Source: Gautieria morchelliformis (Eukaryota; Basidiomycota; Agaricomycetes; Gomphales; Gomphaceae). From it: a DNA stretch of 64,000 nt. The first letter of the stretch is position 1, and each line of letters starts with the position of its first letter. The notes beneath the pieces are model-generated. The model searched no databases. It saw nothing but the letters and a program-made list of their open reading frames with translations, and was not told where the DNA came from. The stretch is taken from assembly GCA_015179125.1 (NCBI GenBank), contig WHVA01000038.1, positions 186,001 to 250,000 on the forward strand, given 5' to 3'. Positions 42,501 to 52,177 of the stretch are shown in pieces. Position numbers and translations under genes: made by a program.

Positions 42501-43981
42501 TGATGGGATACGACACCTGGGAACTAGTAGAGAGACCGATAGACGCGAACGTAGTAGGGAGCAGATGGACATTCAGGGTAAAAAGGGACAACACCGGGGA
42601 AGTTGATAAGTTCAAGTCACGACTCGTTGCACAAGGCTACTCACAGGTCCCGGGGGTCGACTATCAGGAGACCTATTCCCCCACCATCAGATTAACTTCC
42701 ATTCGACTCATCCTCGCCCTCGCATGCAAATACAACCTCGAGCTACGACAAGTCGACGTCAAAGGGGCCTACCTGAACGGGAGATTGGAAGACACGGTGT
42801 ATATGCGGCAGCCGGAGGGGTTTATAAAAGAGGGGGAGGAGAACATGGTATGCAGATTAAAGAAGGGGATATACGGTCTTAAGCAGTCAGGAAGAGTGTG
42901 GCACGGAACACTGAAGAGAGAGATGGAAAGGATGGGGTTCAAGGCGGGAGAGGCGGACAAAACAGTTTTCTTCAGATTCGGGGAGGGGGGAAGTGTCGAA
43001 GTAGCGGGATGGTACGTCGACGACGGACTCTTAGCATCGACCTCACCAGCCGTAATGGAGAAGATGGTGGCAGACATTAAAGGCAGCTTCGACATACAGG
43101 ATCTCGGGGATCCAACACGACTCCTCGGCATCCAAATCATCAGAAACAGAAACCTTGGAACGATCCACATATCACAACCGGCATTCATAAACACTATTGC
43201 CAAACGGTTCGATATAACACCAGGACGAACAGTAAACTCACCTATGGATCACACCGCCGAGCTACGAGCCTCCACCAACCCAGCCGACGTCATAGACTTC
43301 ACATACGCATCGATCATCGGGAGCCTAAACTACTGCGCCGTCGCCACACGACCAGACATATCGTTCGCAGTCAACAAATGCGCACAGTACTCCTCGAAAC
43401 CCAACGTCACTCACTGGGAAGCCGCTAAGAGAATCCTGAGATACCTGCTGAACACGAAGGAGTATGGGATCATGTATATGAAGGAAGGGGACGGACCAAT
43501 AGGCTTCGCACATAACCTGGCAGGTTACGCAGACGCTGACTTCGCGGGCGACCTAGACGACCGCAAGTCCACCACAGGCTGGCTCTTCACGTTCAACGGC
43601 GCGCCCATCTGTTGGGCTTCCAAGAAGCAAAGCCTCGTGAGCAGGTCGACGATGGAATCAGAGCTGGTGGCAGGGTCGTTCGCATCGGTGGAGGGTATAT
43701 GGCTCATAAGGCTCGGGAGGGACTTCAAACACAACTTCGCCCCCATTCCCGTATTCACCGACAACCAGTCCTCGATCGCGTTCTCAAACGACAGTATGGG
43801 CAGCGGCAGGACCAAACACATCGACGTTCACTACCATTACACCAAAGAGCAGATATCCGCGGGAAACATCAGACTCTGTTACATCAAAACCCTCGAGAAC
43901 CCCGCCGACGTCCTAACGAAGCCGTTATCGCCACGCAAACACCTCCACATCCTTGAGATGCTAGGGATGCGTCGGGTTTGA
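39515..43981 (+). CDS. Gag-Pol polyprotein of copia element G
   Basis: 1,488 residues in a single frame from ATG at 39515 (context CACCATGG). The Gag part has a zinc knuckle CNNCGKPNHSAARC (about residues 271-284). Aspartic protease WLVDSGASSHLCGN is near residue 378. A GAG-pre-integrase zinc motif (LWHHRLAHVAIS) comes next. The integrase core has SDICGPF, RTDNGGEYMG and EHNGIAERYNR. Reverse transcriptase has QVDVKGAYLNG and the YVDDGLLAS catalytic box (about residue 1168). RNase H has ADADFAGDLDDRKSTTG, MESELVAG and TDNQSSIAF. All usual copia domains are present in order PR-IN-RT-RH. Expected to act in cytoplasmic particles and, through integrase, in the nucleus. Confidence 0.95.
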   Translation: MAQAMAPAHITPKHDIHKFRDIKPKLGKDNWMSWKRELLATARDRGLHKIITGMEPYPTAANQQALVATGTGISNLQQLQDEWDDRNNTAYSQILLCISPELQTAIDYTEKCEEAWKTLTRKFESNDPSKISIVRTRYENYHMTEGQSVSAYLTAMKEYRSQLARMGETIADSTHAATILRNVPESWRPIAQTIRMIATNPDDIEVRLEAHEADLGAVEMSTQAATAFIARSTPPRRTGYQLNRSYNNPATTYQNQNRYPQAQNITGNSFFCNNCGKPNHSAARCYAPGGGLANQETWRRGGNTQGELAIGNDQDGPGRPTSHPRQQHATDVDSARLASIPKKDIVMLAQIEEMVNSMTLSTDSSALSAIKGNVHLWLVDSGASSHLCGNINLFEEIHPTTAISIETSSGDSFKANQRGTIRITIQSDTHLQLAPLELTLMDVIYVPKLNANLLSVGRMTSADVDVVFSKTETSLLMGEEVIAKGTKVNNVFAYMAQPSTKAEQEIAAYSGEPDELTLWHHRLAHVAISTIEKMQRKQTGVGLPKLDTEQKPNPCDNCPFGKHTRSPFKNIEELLKSTGDIVSSDICGPFDTSIGGYKYFITWIDHATRYASVEFLKNKECITITDSFKRYIAWLKKQRGEDVKRVRTDNGGEYMGKEFTNQCHELGIIHETTTPHTPEHNGIAERYNRTLQEGALTLQHEAKLSGRFWVSGIHTVNFVKNRLLHHRLGTSPYEALWGSKPRLDWMRVYGSRCWALTPKATRRKGEFKSAEGIFVGYFDDSKAYKVWIPRTQTLIKSRDVIFDELKHVERTTIHHIDEDDTPSLWITDGKRLTCTHRPDPKEDEKEDDDEIPLLIQNNTWGFEDEGEGIEDTLEEGRWQSRAESFDTEAEPEEKEKEHNEEVNVSEETAEEENTAPKEFSKGPWMDALNTEYGRGKRHTALLTEIATMAYGRRELEEMESGFVVLAEDEPGSYKEAMKSENAEKWRKACEDEYRTLMGYDTWELVERPIDANVVGSRWTFRVKRDNTGEVDKFKSRLVAQGYSQVPGVDYQETYSPTIRLTSIRLILALACKYNLELRQVDVKGAYLNGRLEDTVYMRQPEGFIKEGEENMVCRLKKGIYGLKQSGRVWHGTLKREMERMGFKAGEADKTVFFRFGEGGSVEVAGWYVDDGLLASTSPAVMEKMVADIKGSFDIQDLGDPTRLLGIQIIRNRNLGTIHISQPAFINTIAKRFDITPGRTVNSPMDHTAELRASTNPADVIDFTYASIIGSLNYCAVATRPDISFAVNKCAQYSSKPNVTHWEAAKRILRYLLNTKEYGIMYMKEGDGPIGFAHNLAGYADADFAGDLDDRKSTTGWLFTFNGAPICWASKKQSLVSRSTMESELVAGSFASVEGIWLIRLGRDFKHNFAPIPVFTDNQSSIAFSNDSMGSGRTKHIDVHYHYTKEQISAGNIRLCYIKTLENPADVLTKPLSPRKHLHILEMLGMRRV

Positions 43982-43988
43982 GGGGGAG

Positions 43989-44698
43989 TGTTACAATTCC
44001 AACATCATACACATTCCCACTCCATATATCCCCATTCCCCCTGCCCAGAACCCATATCATAAACCGTGCCACTAATCATCAGTCCACCCCTCGAACGCAC
44101 ACATCTCCACTCGCTACACCACAATGCCCCACCGGTCCACGAGTGTACAGACGATGCAGCCATCAGCGGATCCGCCCCCGAACCCCGAGACCGAGACGCC
44201 CCCACGGATCAGTAGTACGATCGTTCCATCACACGCTCCACTTCGTATAGACGCGTTCCGATTCTGATAGTTTTCGATCACTCGTTTCCATCCCCCCTTC
44301 CCCACATACCACACATTCCTTATGTCCATTTCATACGACTCCTTTCCTATTCGACAAGTAGAATACACGTGCATAACAGCAGCCGGCACTCCAACCCCCG
44401 TAGCACATGCCTCGTACATCCATCCACCGGCGCCGGTAACATCTCTTTTGACTTAGCGTGTTACACACTGGGGATAAAAGCTGTCATATGTATAGTAGAA
44501 GATCAGTCAATCAAACTCATTATCCCCAGACATAGTTACTCGGCTTGGATATTATTCTCCTACAACGCATACATCTCACCGCTCACATATCCCACACGAT
44601 TCGCTCACATTGGAGCAATCATACACTCGATTCGACTTCACGTTGAAGTCTGAATTATAACGCCTTCCTATCTAAAAACTCGACTCTTATTCCTCACA
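43989..44698 (+). repeat. 3' LTR of G (710 bp)
   Basis: Follows the purine tract GAGGGGGAG (43980-43988). Same ends as the 5' LTR. It is directly followed, without duplication, by the reverse transcriptase region of a LINE. Confidence 0.95.
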
Positions 44699-47165
44699 AA
44701 ATATACCCGCCCAAATGGAGAGACTCAATAACGAGAGTCCTTCGCAAGCCGGGGAAAGCCGATTATACAGTGCCTGGAGCGTATAGGCCTATCGCGCTCT
44801 TGGACACGGTAGGAAAAGTGTTATCAGCATGCGTAGCGGAAGACCTGGTAAAAATGGCAGAGAGACATCACCTTTTGCCAGAAAACCACTTCGGCTGTCG
44901 ACCAGGGCGCATGACAACGGATGCAATTCACTACGTGGTAGCAGCAGCGAAAGACGCGTGGAGGAGGGGAAGAGTGTTAGGGGTGCTTTTCCTAGATATC
45001 AAGGGGGCTTTCCCGAGCATAATGCTGGATAGACTCACTCACAATATGCGCAGAAGGGGGGTCCCACCCGAATACACGGACTGGATAAAAAGGAAAGTCA
45101 AGGGACGACTCACCACGATTAGCTTCGATGACTACACTACAACCACAAGGCCAATAGGGCGGGGGATGGACCAAGGGTGCCCATTGTCCGCGATAGCGTA
45201 CCAATTTTACAATGGAGATCTGATAGACGGGGTTCGGCAAGAGAACGGAGAGGACAGCGTAGGCTTTGTGGATGACACTACGATGGTGGCAGAAGGGGCA
45301 GATTTTCAGGATGCATTCGGGAAGCTGGCCAACATCATGACCAGGATCGAAGGCGCAAGCAGCTGGGCCGAGACGCATGACTGTCAGTTCGCCGTGGAAA
45401 AGTTCGGCTTGATGGGACTTACCAGGCGACGGGAGAAGGACCCAGACAGGCCAAGCAAGACCAGACCAGTCGCAAGGCCGTCGATAAAAATTGGACAGCA
45501 CACCATAAAGCCCACAGCGACGCACAAATTACTGGGGGTAATTATAGACCAGGAGCTGAGATTCAAAGAGCACACAAACTATGCACTTAGGAAGGGAGAG
45601 GCGTACATCGCGCAGTACAGAAGGCTCGCAAAACCGACGCAGGGGGTAACAGCTAAGCACATGAGAAATTACTACCTCACGGTGGCAGTGCCGAAGATCT
45701 TATACGCAGCTGACGTTTTTCTTATACCAGATACTGGAAAAAGAAAAGGGACTAAAGGCTACATAAACAAGCTAGCGCGAATACAGAGACAGGCGGCGTT
45801 AGACATAACCGGGGCCCTCAGAACCACCGCAAACGACACTTTAGACGCGCACGCCGACTTGCTCCCGTTCCCGCTGCTGGTCTCAAAGATAGTACATAGA
45901 GCCGCAGTAAGGCTTGCATGTCTGCCACACACCCATCCACTAGCAACCAAAGTGAGGAAAGCAGCTGGAAGATACGTGAAAAGACATCGCTCACCGCTTC
46001 ACGAGATTCTACATGCTCACGGGCTTGAACCAGACAGGATGGAAAAGGTCGAGACGGTGGTACATGGACCCAAATGGTCACCAGCCTTCCACGCAAGGAT
46101 CCCGAAAAATAAAACACAAGCAGCGGAAGAGATCGCAGCAGAAGAGGCGGACGTGGTGGTGTACTCAGATGGATCTTGCATAGACGGGGGGGTAGGGGCC
46201 GCCGCAGTGCTATACAGAAACGGCATAGAGCAGCGATCAGCAAGGCTTTATATGGGGACAGACCGGGAGCACACAGTGTTTGAAGCGGAACTAGTAGGAG
46301 CAGCTATCGGAGCCAAGATGCTGCGCACTGAGAGAGGGTCGAGATATGCAATAGCCACAGACAATCAGGCCGCGATCCAGACGACACGAAGGGAGAAGGC
46401 TATATCTGGGCAGTATTTAGTCAACGCGCTCCACAGACAGGTCCAAGGTATCGTGGATTACCGACCAGGAGCGAGAGTAGTCATGAGATGGGTACCCGGA
46501 CACGAGGGGATAGAGGGCAACGAGAGGGCGGATGAGGAGGCCAAAAAAGCAGCGAAAGGGGAGTCGAGTGAGGAATGGGAAATACCTATCGAATGCAGGG
46601 GGGTGCTGCCAATACGTAGGGCGGCTGAGGTCCAGAGGAAAGGCATAGAACTGAAGAGGGAAGCGAGGGAAATGTTCGCCAAATCACCGAGAGCACGTTT
46701 CGCACTAGAGATCGACCCAACCATGCCATCAGCGACTTTCTCGAAGATCACGAGGGGTATGCCTCGCCGACATGCGAGTATACTGGTGCAGCTCAGAACG
46801 GGACACGCAGCGCTCAACAAGTACCTTTACAAGATAGGAAGAGCAGATTCACCAAAGTGCCCGGCGTGTGGGAAGGCAGACGAGACGGTCCACCATTATC
46901 TATTCCGATGCACAGCGTACAAAAAGCAAAGAAGGGAACTGGAAAGAAAATTGAGGGGAGGAGCGAGGTCAGTAAAGACGTTATTGGGAGGACACAAGAC
47001 AATGCCGCACCTATTCAAATATGTGCATGACACGAAAAGGTTTGAACAGCCATACGGAAACCTAACGCTACCAGAGAAAGGAGATGGAGAGAAGAAGAAG
47101 GGAAACGGGAAAAGGAAGAGGAAATGAGAGGAAGGAAACGTTACCACACCCTCGCCCATACAGGC
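44699..47165 (+). mobile_element. LINE (non-LTR) element, 5'-truncated, with RNase H
   Basis: 3' part of a LINE, beginning inside the RT domain exactly where the LTR of G ends. The reading frame is open up to 47127. Only a short non-coding tail (47128-47165) without a poly-A run precedes copia element H. The presence of RNase H after RT fits the I/Tad-like group of fungal LINEs. The upstream ORF1 and endonuclease are absent. The right side lies inside copia integrase, so this LINE landed in H. Confidence 0.88.
44701..47127 (+). CDS. LINE RT-RNase H polyprotein, C-terminal part
   Basis: About 808 residues, open from the junction; the first Met is at 44770. RT motifs: YRPIALLDTVGKVL, NHFGCRPGRMTTDA, FLDIKGAFPSI, GMDQGCPLSA and the catalytic FVDDTT, with LLGVIID following. 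RNase H: VVVYSDGSCIDGG, EAELVGAAIGAK, ATDNQAAI and VPGHEGIEGNERADEEAKKA keep the expected D-E-D-D residues. A CCHC zinc motif of the zf-RVT type closes the protein (CPACGKADETVHHYLFRC), followed by a Lys-rich tail. In a complete element it would nick and prime at the target site with an endonuclease, which is missing here. There is no break inside the retained part, so truncation looks fairly young. Confidence 0.9.
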   Translation: MYPPKWRDSITRVLRKPGKADYTVPGAYRPIALLDTVGKVLSACVAEDLVKMAERHHLLPENHFGCRPGRMTTDAIHYVVAAAKDAWRRGRVLGVLFLDIKGAFPSIMLDRLTHNMRRRGVPPEYTDWIKRKVKGRLTTISFDDYTTTTRPIGRGMDQGCPLSAIAYQFYNGDLIDGVRQENGEDSVGFVDDTTMVAEGADFQDAFGKLANIMTRIEGASSWAETHDCQFAVEKFGLMGLTRRREKDPDRPSKTRPVARPSIKIGQHTIKPTATHKLLGVIIDQELRFKEHTNYALRKGEAYIAQYRRLAKPTQGVTAKHMRNYYLTVAVPKILYAADVFLIPDTGKRKGTKGYINKLARIQRQAALDITGALRTTANDTLDAHADLLPFPLLVSKIVHRAAVRLACLPHTHPLATKVRKAAGRYVKRHRSPLHEILHAHGLEPDRMEKVETVVHGPKWSPAFHARIPKNKTQAAEEIAAEEADVVVYSDGSCIDGGVGAAAVLYRNGIEQRSARLYMGTDREHTVFEAELVGAAIGAKMLRTERGSRYAIATDNQAAIQTTRREKAISGQYLVNALHRQVQGIVDYRPGARVVMRWVPGHEGIEGNERADEEAKKAAKGESSEEWEIPIECRGVLPIRRAAEVQRKGIELKREAREMFAKSPRARFALEIDPTMPSATFSKITRGMPRRHASILVQLRTGHAALNKYLYKIGRADSPKCPACGKADETVHHYLFRCTAYKKQRRELERKLRGGARSVKTLLGGHKTMPHLFKYVHDTKRFEQPYGNLTLPEKGDGEKKKGNGKRKRK

Positions 47166-47175
47166 ACGGACAAGC

Positions 47176-49674
47176 TTGGGGCTTTCCGACAAAGGGGGCG
47201 AATACACAAGCTCAGAATTTGAACAGCATTTGGCCAAGCAAGGCACGAAGCATCGGTTAACCGTGCACGACACCCCAGAGTCAAATGGTGTTGCTGAACG
47301 TTTAAACCGAACTCTAGTTGAAAGAGCTCGTGCCATGCTATTGGAATCAAGTCTTCCTAAGACTCTATGGGGGCATGCAATTTTGCATGCCAACTATCTT
47401 AGGAATCGGACACACACAAGAGCTTTGCCAGACAAAACCCCTTTTGAAATGATCCATCACGAGAAACCGAACCTGAAAGACATACACGTGTGGGGAATCG
47501 AAGTCTACGTTAAAGTCAAAGAGGGAAACAAACTAGCAGCCCGTGCCAAAAGAGCTCGGTGGATAGGAATCTCTGGACAGAGCCATGGTCACTGCATCTA
47601 CTGGCCTGACTCTCAGAAGGTTTCTGTCGAGCGGAATGTTATATTTGACTCAGAGATGAAGGGGGGCAAAGCTCCAATCATTTCTATTGAAGAGTCACAA
47701 CTACCTACGTCCAGAAAAATGGTACAGGCCATCTCGGCGCCAGCACCTATGCCTAGCCGCTTAGTCAGCGAAGAGGCAAAGATCGAGGAAATTGATGATG
47801 ATGAACCAGAGGAACGTCTGAAAGAGCTGCAACCCAGTCAGACTGTTGATGTCAGACCTAAAGAAGCTGCTCCAACAAGGAGAAGCGAGAGAATCCGTCA
47901 GCAGCAGGTGCAGCCGGCCCCAAGTGGTCCCGTAACAAGATCTCAAACTAAGAGACATGCTGGTGCAGATATCACTACACTAGCTTACGAGGACATTGAG
48001 GACCATCAAGACAAATTATTCGAACAAGATTTATCCTCTGTCACTGACGGCATCAGTGATTATAACCTTGCCATCAGTACACTTTCGACCTCCGATCAAA
48101 ACAAAGATAAGGTGCTGCCGGATTTGAATCAGACCGAGCCTAGCAATGCAGATGAAGCTTTAAATGATCCTATGTGGAAAGCATCGATGGATAAAGAGTA
48201 CAAGGTGCTACTCGACAAAGGTGTATGGGAAGTGGTTAAACCACCTCCTGGGGCAAATATTGTCGGAAATAGATGGGTATTCCTCTGGAAACGCAATCCA
48301 GAAGGTGAACCCATCACACCTAGATCGAGGATGGTCGCCCAAGGCTTTACACAAAGTTTTGGAGTCGACTACAATGAAACCTATGCACCTGTTGCTCGGA
48401 TGACTTCCTTACGGATTATATGTGCCATTGCTGCCAGGAACAACTGGCCTATTCACCAAATGGATGTGGACAGTGCGTATTTGAATGCTGCACTACCAGA
48501 ACCTATTTACATGAGACAGCCGTATGGATATGAGACCGGAGACAAAGATGATGTCCTCCTGCTGAAGAAAGCACTTTACGGCCTCAAACAATCTGGAAGG
48601 GAATGGTACAAACGTCTGAGTGGTGAATTTCTCAAGTTAGGATTCACTAAATCAGCTTCGGATGGAGCTGTATTTTGCAGACGTGGACCGAGAGGGCATG
48701 CGATTATTGCGACGGCAGTAGATGACCTCACTATCACAGCTGAGAGTCAACCAATCCTCGATGGGGTAAAGCATGATCTTGCCCAGATCTTCAGTATGAA
48801 AGATCTAGGCGAGATTCATTGGCTTTTGAACCTCAAAATCGAAAGAGATTGGAATAACAAATCGATTGCAATATCACAAGCTGCATACATCCAAAAAATC
48901 ATCAAAAAATTCAATCTGGATGATGCCAAAACATTTTCCACGCCCCTCGACCCAGCCGTTAAATTATCCAGAGACCAATGCCCTTCTACAGATGAAGACA
49001 AACAGAAGATGTCAAGAATTCCATACAGACAAGCGATAGGATCATTGATGTGGGCAGCAGTAGCCACTCGACCGGACATTGCGTTCGCAGTGTCATTACT
49101 TTCTCAATTCCTCGAAAACCCAGGTCCAACACATTGGCATGCAGTCAAACGTGTCTTTAAATATCTAAAAGGCACGATGGACTACAAATTGACACTTGGG
49201 AAAAATCGAGACGGCCTCATTGGGTATTCAGATGCGGATTGGGCTTCTCAAGAGCACAGGCACTCATACTCGGCTTATATTTTTCATATTGATGGAGGGA
49301 CAGTATCATGGAGTTGTCAAAAACAATCCATAGTAGCCCTATCATCAACTGAAGCCGAATTCGTTGCTCTGACTCATGCGAGCAAAGAAGCCTTATGGAT
49401 GCGCCACTTTATTTCTGAAGTATTCCAACCGCTGAATCGTCCCATCAAACTTTATTCAGATAATCAATCAGCCATTGCCATCGTCTATGGCACTCAACAA
49501 CACACGAGGACCAAGCATTTCGACATTAGATTATATTTCATCCGAGATATAGTCGAAGATGAAGAAATTAAGCTTGTGTACCTGCCAACGGAACACATGC
49601 TAGCCGATCTTCTCACTAAAGGACTTCCTAGTCCTAGAGTGAGAATCCTCAACGAGAAAATCGGAATATATTAA
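47176..49674 (+). CDS. Copia Pol fragment of element H (IN end-RT-RNaseH)
   Basis: 832 residues, starting within integrase. Integrase motifs: SDKGGEY, DTPESNGVAERLNRTLVERA, then the GKxF-type linker. RT: NRWVFLWKRNPEGEPI, QMDVDSAYLNAALPEPIYMR, KKALYGLKQSGREWY and the catalytic AVDDLTI box. RNase H: YSDADWASQEHRHSYSAYIF, STEAEFVALTHASKEA and YSDNQSAIAIV, ending LADLLTKGLPSPRVRIL. The lack of an own start and of the upstream domains makes it non-autonomous. The frame entering at 47166 comes from the LINE junction. Confidence 0.88.
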   Translation: MGLSDKGGEYTSSEFEQHLAKQGTKHRLTVHDTPESNGVAERLNRTLVERARAMLLESSLPKTLWGHAILHANYLRNRTHTRALPDKTPFEMIHHEKPNLKDIHVWGIEVYVKVKEGNKLAARAKRARWIGISGQSHGHCIYWPDSQKVSVERNVIFDSEMKGGKAPIISIEESQLPTSRKMVQAISAPAPMPSRLVSEEAKIEEIDDDEPEERLKELQPSQTVDVRPKEAAPTRRSERIRQQQVQPAPSGPVTRSQTKRHAGADITTLAYEDIEDHQDKLFEQDLSSVTDGISDYNLAISTLSTSDQNKDKVLPDLNQTEPSNADEALNDPMWKASMDKEYKVLLDKGVWEVVKPPPGANIVGNRWVFLWKRNPEGEPITPRSRMVAQGFTQSFGVDYNETYAPVARMTSLRIICAIAARNNWPIHQMDVDSAYLNAALPEPIYMRQPYGYETGDKDDVLLLKKALYGLKQSGREWYKRLSGEFLKLGFTKSASDGAVFCRRGPRGHAIIATAVDDLTITAESQPILDGVKHDLAQIFSMKDLGEIHWLLNLKIERDWNNKSIAISQAAYIQKIIKKFNLDDAKTFSTPLDPAVKLSRDQCPSTDEDKQKMSRIPYRQAIGSLMWAAVATRPDIAFAVSLLSQFLENPGPTHWHAVKRVFKYLKGTMDYKLTLGKNRDGLIGYSDADWASQEHRHSYSAYIFHIDGGTVSWSCQKQSIVALSSTEAEFVALTHASKEALWMRHFISEVFQPLNRPIKLYSDNQSAIAIVYGTQQHTRTKHFDIRLYFIRDIVEDEEIKLVYLPTEHMLADLLTKGLPSPRVRILNEKIGIY

Positions 49675-49687
49675 GCTTGAGGGGGCG

Positions 49688-50024
49688 TGTTGGGTGCATT
49701 TATGCTCCTGCACCAAAATCAAGCATAATATATTCAATTTATTGTGTGGTGTTTCAATATTTTCTCATACTGTTCTTGTACCATGCATCCACTCCCCTGC
49801 TTATTTTCGAAATTTTCTAGCCACTCCCTATCTCTCCATTCCATTCTGTTATTTCTATTTTCACAGGCGGCTGCACCCAGCGGAGTTTGAAATGACTTCG
49901 ACGCGCGAGCCCTTGGGCGCTAAAGGGCCGGGTGCAAGTATATGCCTTCTGAGACAGGATTACACTCCTCTCTCAGTGACAATAAATTCACTGAGAGAGG
50001 CGAGTAGTATCTTTCATATTTACA
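49688..50024 (+). repeat. 3' LTR of H
   Basis: Starts TGTTGGGTGCATTTATGC after the purine tract TTGAGGGGGCG. It contains a perfect 12-bp hairpin CTCTCTCAGTGA/TCACTGAGAGAG (49968-49979 with 49988-49999) with loop CAATAAAT. The right end is approximate. Confidence 0.7.
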
Positions 50025-50223
50025 TAGCATGTTGACTGAAAATCATGTAGTATATTTGATTCTAGGTATTGTATTAATATATCAGTGACAATAAATTCAC
50101 TGAGAGAGTATATTTGATTCTAGCTTTCTAAGAACTCTACCGAACCTTCCCTGCCATAGCCCCTAGTTGCTAACAGGTTTGTGCATGGGACAGGGTATGT
50201 CTCCTTTCATCTTTTACTTTCCT
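50025..50223. repeat. Duplicated hairpin segment downstream of H
   Basis: The hairpin core of the H LTR reappears at 50082-50104 (TCAGTGACAATAAATTCACTGA), and AGTATATTTGATTCTAG occurs at about 50049-50065 and 50106-50122, flanking it. So a short piece around the hairpin was copied next to the LTR. Confidence 0.6.
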
Positions 50224-50727
50224 CTAATATTTATATCAGTGTAGGTACTCTCTTCTACCGGCCCTCTGTGAAGAGGGGATAATATATTCTGATATATGGG
50301 AGGGGGCATATGACGCCGACACCTTCTTGAAATTCATCACAAACCTGATGCCATATATGAACCCATGGCCCCAGCCACGCAGCATCTTGGTGATGGAAAA
50401 CTGCTCCATTCACCATGGTCCTGAGGTTGCCGCAATTTGCCAAGAACGGTAAGCAATCCCAACCAATCTCCTGAGCAAGCTTAAAAATATCTATTATTTA
50501 GTGGTGTGCGGCTCTACTATTTACCACCGTGCTCCCCCAACATGAACCCGATTGAGGAGGCTTTTTCATACCTGAAAGTGTACCTTCGCCGCCATGGTGC
50601 AGAATTTCGGCAAGCAGTAGATAACAAAGATGAGATGGCTATCTTATGATTCCTTCACACTGCTATGTCTTCAATATCACCTGAACACTGTCAAGGGTGG
50701 ATGACACATTCAAGGTACTTGTAGATG
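50224..50727 (+). pseudogene. IS630/Tc1-type DDE_3 transposase, C-terminal remnant
   Basis: Reads LPALCEEGIIYSDIWEGAYD, then ILVMENCSIHHGPEVAAICQ, then after an intron GVRLYYLPPCSPNMNPIEEA and LKVYLRRHGAEFRQAV. These are the middle and last parts of the DDE_3 catalytic domain, which cuts and pastes DNA. The intron (GTAAGC...TTTAG, about 50451-50501) is precise. The second acidic position, normally the Asp of MDN, is Glu here, and a stop lies in the tail near 50647. The N-terminal helix-turn-helix and terminal inverted repeats were not found. It is a dead DNA transposon copy, or a domesticated fragment less likely. Confidence 0.82.
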
Positions 50728-50984
50728 CACATATCTGCCCCATCCTTTACCAGTAGTTGTTGTCACTACCAGTGTACCATGAAGTTTGGTTGAATATTAT
50801 GGCAATGCTCTTACATATATGTGTATGGGAATATAGTATGAGTGTTAGCATGTAGTGTTGTCTATATTTGTACTAAAGTTCAGGTATGAATACAGGATAT
50901 TTATATACAGAAGACAAAGCAGAAGTAGGCATAGTTCATGTATTATGGCCATGTCACCACTGACTAATTCTGCAGTTCTGCACA

Positions 50985-51292
50985 CATCACGCACGCACGG
51001 ATCACGCACGCACACATGCATCACGCACGCATGCATCACGCACGCATGCATCACGCACGCATGCATCACGCACGCATGCATCACGCACGCACGCATACAT
51101 CACGCACGCACGCATGCATCACACACGCACGCATCGCCCGCATGCACCATGCACGCACGCATCACACGCACGCATTGCCCGCATGCACCATGCACGCACG
51201 CATCACACGCACGCATCGGCCATACGCATCATGCACGCACACACCACGCACACATCACCCGCACGCATCACCCGCACGTATCACCGACACAT
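50985..51292. repeat. CATCACGCACGCATG tandem repeat array
   Basis: About 20 imperfect 15-bp units, most regular at 51013-51090 (CATCACGCACGCATG) and then shifting to CGCACGCATCACACGCACGC variants. It gives open frames such as repeated HHARM on both strands, which I do not call as genes. Alternating purine-pyrimidine text could adopt left-handed DNA. Confidence 0.9.
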
Positions 51293-52177
51293 AGATTCAT
51301 CTATGGATGTTCCATATGGTGTGACACAAAAAAAAGTGTCTCTATCTATTGTCTGTCCTTTCTCCCTGCCATTACACCAAGTGACCAATCTACTTGGACT
51401 TTCTACCCCACACACCCCCTTGTTTACCTCCCTGTCCCCGTCTATTGAGCTGAGGGGTAAATTGTTTCAGAATTTTCCTCCTTACAGTAATCATTCCTGT
51501 GGTTAATTTCTGCATAGCAATGACAGTTTATAGTACAAACCTTTTCCCCCTCCCAATTTCATCAGTGCTACTTGGGCGGATGCTCACAACTTTTTATTAC
51601 CTGTAGCTTCACCCATTTTATTCTCAAATTATAGAAAAGAAGAGGACGAAAGTACATGCCAATCTTATTGTTGGGATATAAATAAATTCTCTTTTGTCCC
51701 AACCCGAGCGGCCGCTCCGCCAACGAGAACGCCCATTCTTATTTTTACCCCTCTTCTTATTTTTTCTACCCACTTTTAATATACACTATATCATTATAAC
51801 TATTCATATATATTACAAATATCTACACAACTACTATTACTCCATATGGTAGTCTAATACTCTCTCATTATAACTAGTCATACTAATACTCTTACTCATA
51901 TCTGTTACAAGTATCTCTCCAAGTATCTGTTACTCTATCTTGTAGTCTAATACTCTCTCATATGTATATATATCTTCGAGATGTTTAAATATATACAGAA
52001 TCATCTAATAACATCTATTATTCTCCTTATAAATACTACTATATATTCCTATATGTTGTTATTAATACTCTTATAGTATATATTATATACTCATATATGC
52101 TGGATTACATAACCATTATGATTATCCTCCTTGAGGTTTACATCAGAAAAGGAATTGGGCCTCATCAGGAGAGCCAC
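51293..52177. other. AT-rich intergenic stretch
   Basis: Includes a very AT-rich part (51750-52110) with repeated phrases such as TAATACTCTCTCAT and ATCTGTTAC (near 51855, 51900, 51950). A NotI-like GCGGCCGC site lies at about 51709-51716. No gene supported. Confidence 0.5.

Larger units (their letters stand above)
38781..44698 (+). mobile_element. Ty1/copia element G, looks whole
   Basis: Complete-looking copia element: 710-bp LTR, primer site, one long gag-pol frame with no break seen, purine tract, 710-bp LTR. The two LTRs differ at 5 of 710 positions, so insertion is recent. No target duplication: the left neighbour is C2 pol and the right neighbour is a LINE, two different elements. This suggests recombination between two G copies, or an assembly join. 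Confidence 0.95.
47166..50024 (+). mobile_element. Ty1/copia element H, 5'-truncated
   Basis: Begins inside the integrase core (SDKGGEYTSSEF) right after the LINE and continues through RT and RNase H to a purine tract and a 3' LTR. The retained coding frame is open. Sequence and base composition differ from G (AT-richer), so it is a different copia family. The 5' LTR, gag and protease are absent. The right end of the LTR is placed by the TTACA near 50020 and is uncertain. Confidence 0.85.

Noticed and set aside
39161-44653. Identical 94-residue frames at 39161-39445 and 44369-44653
   Set aside because: Both lie inside the two LTRs of G and are duplicated only because the LTR is.
51016-51506. 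His/Ala/Arg/Met repeat proteins
   Set aside because: These arise from the CATCACGCACGCATG array; no start or splice context.
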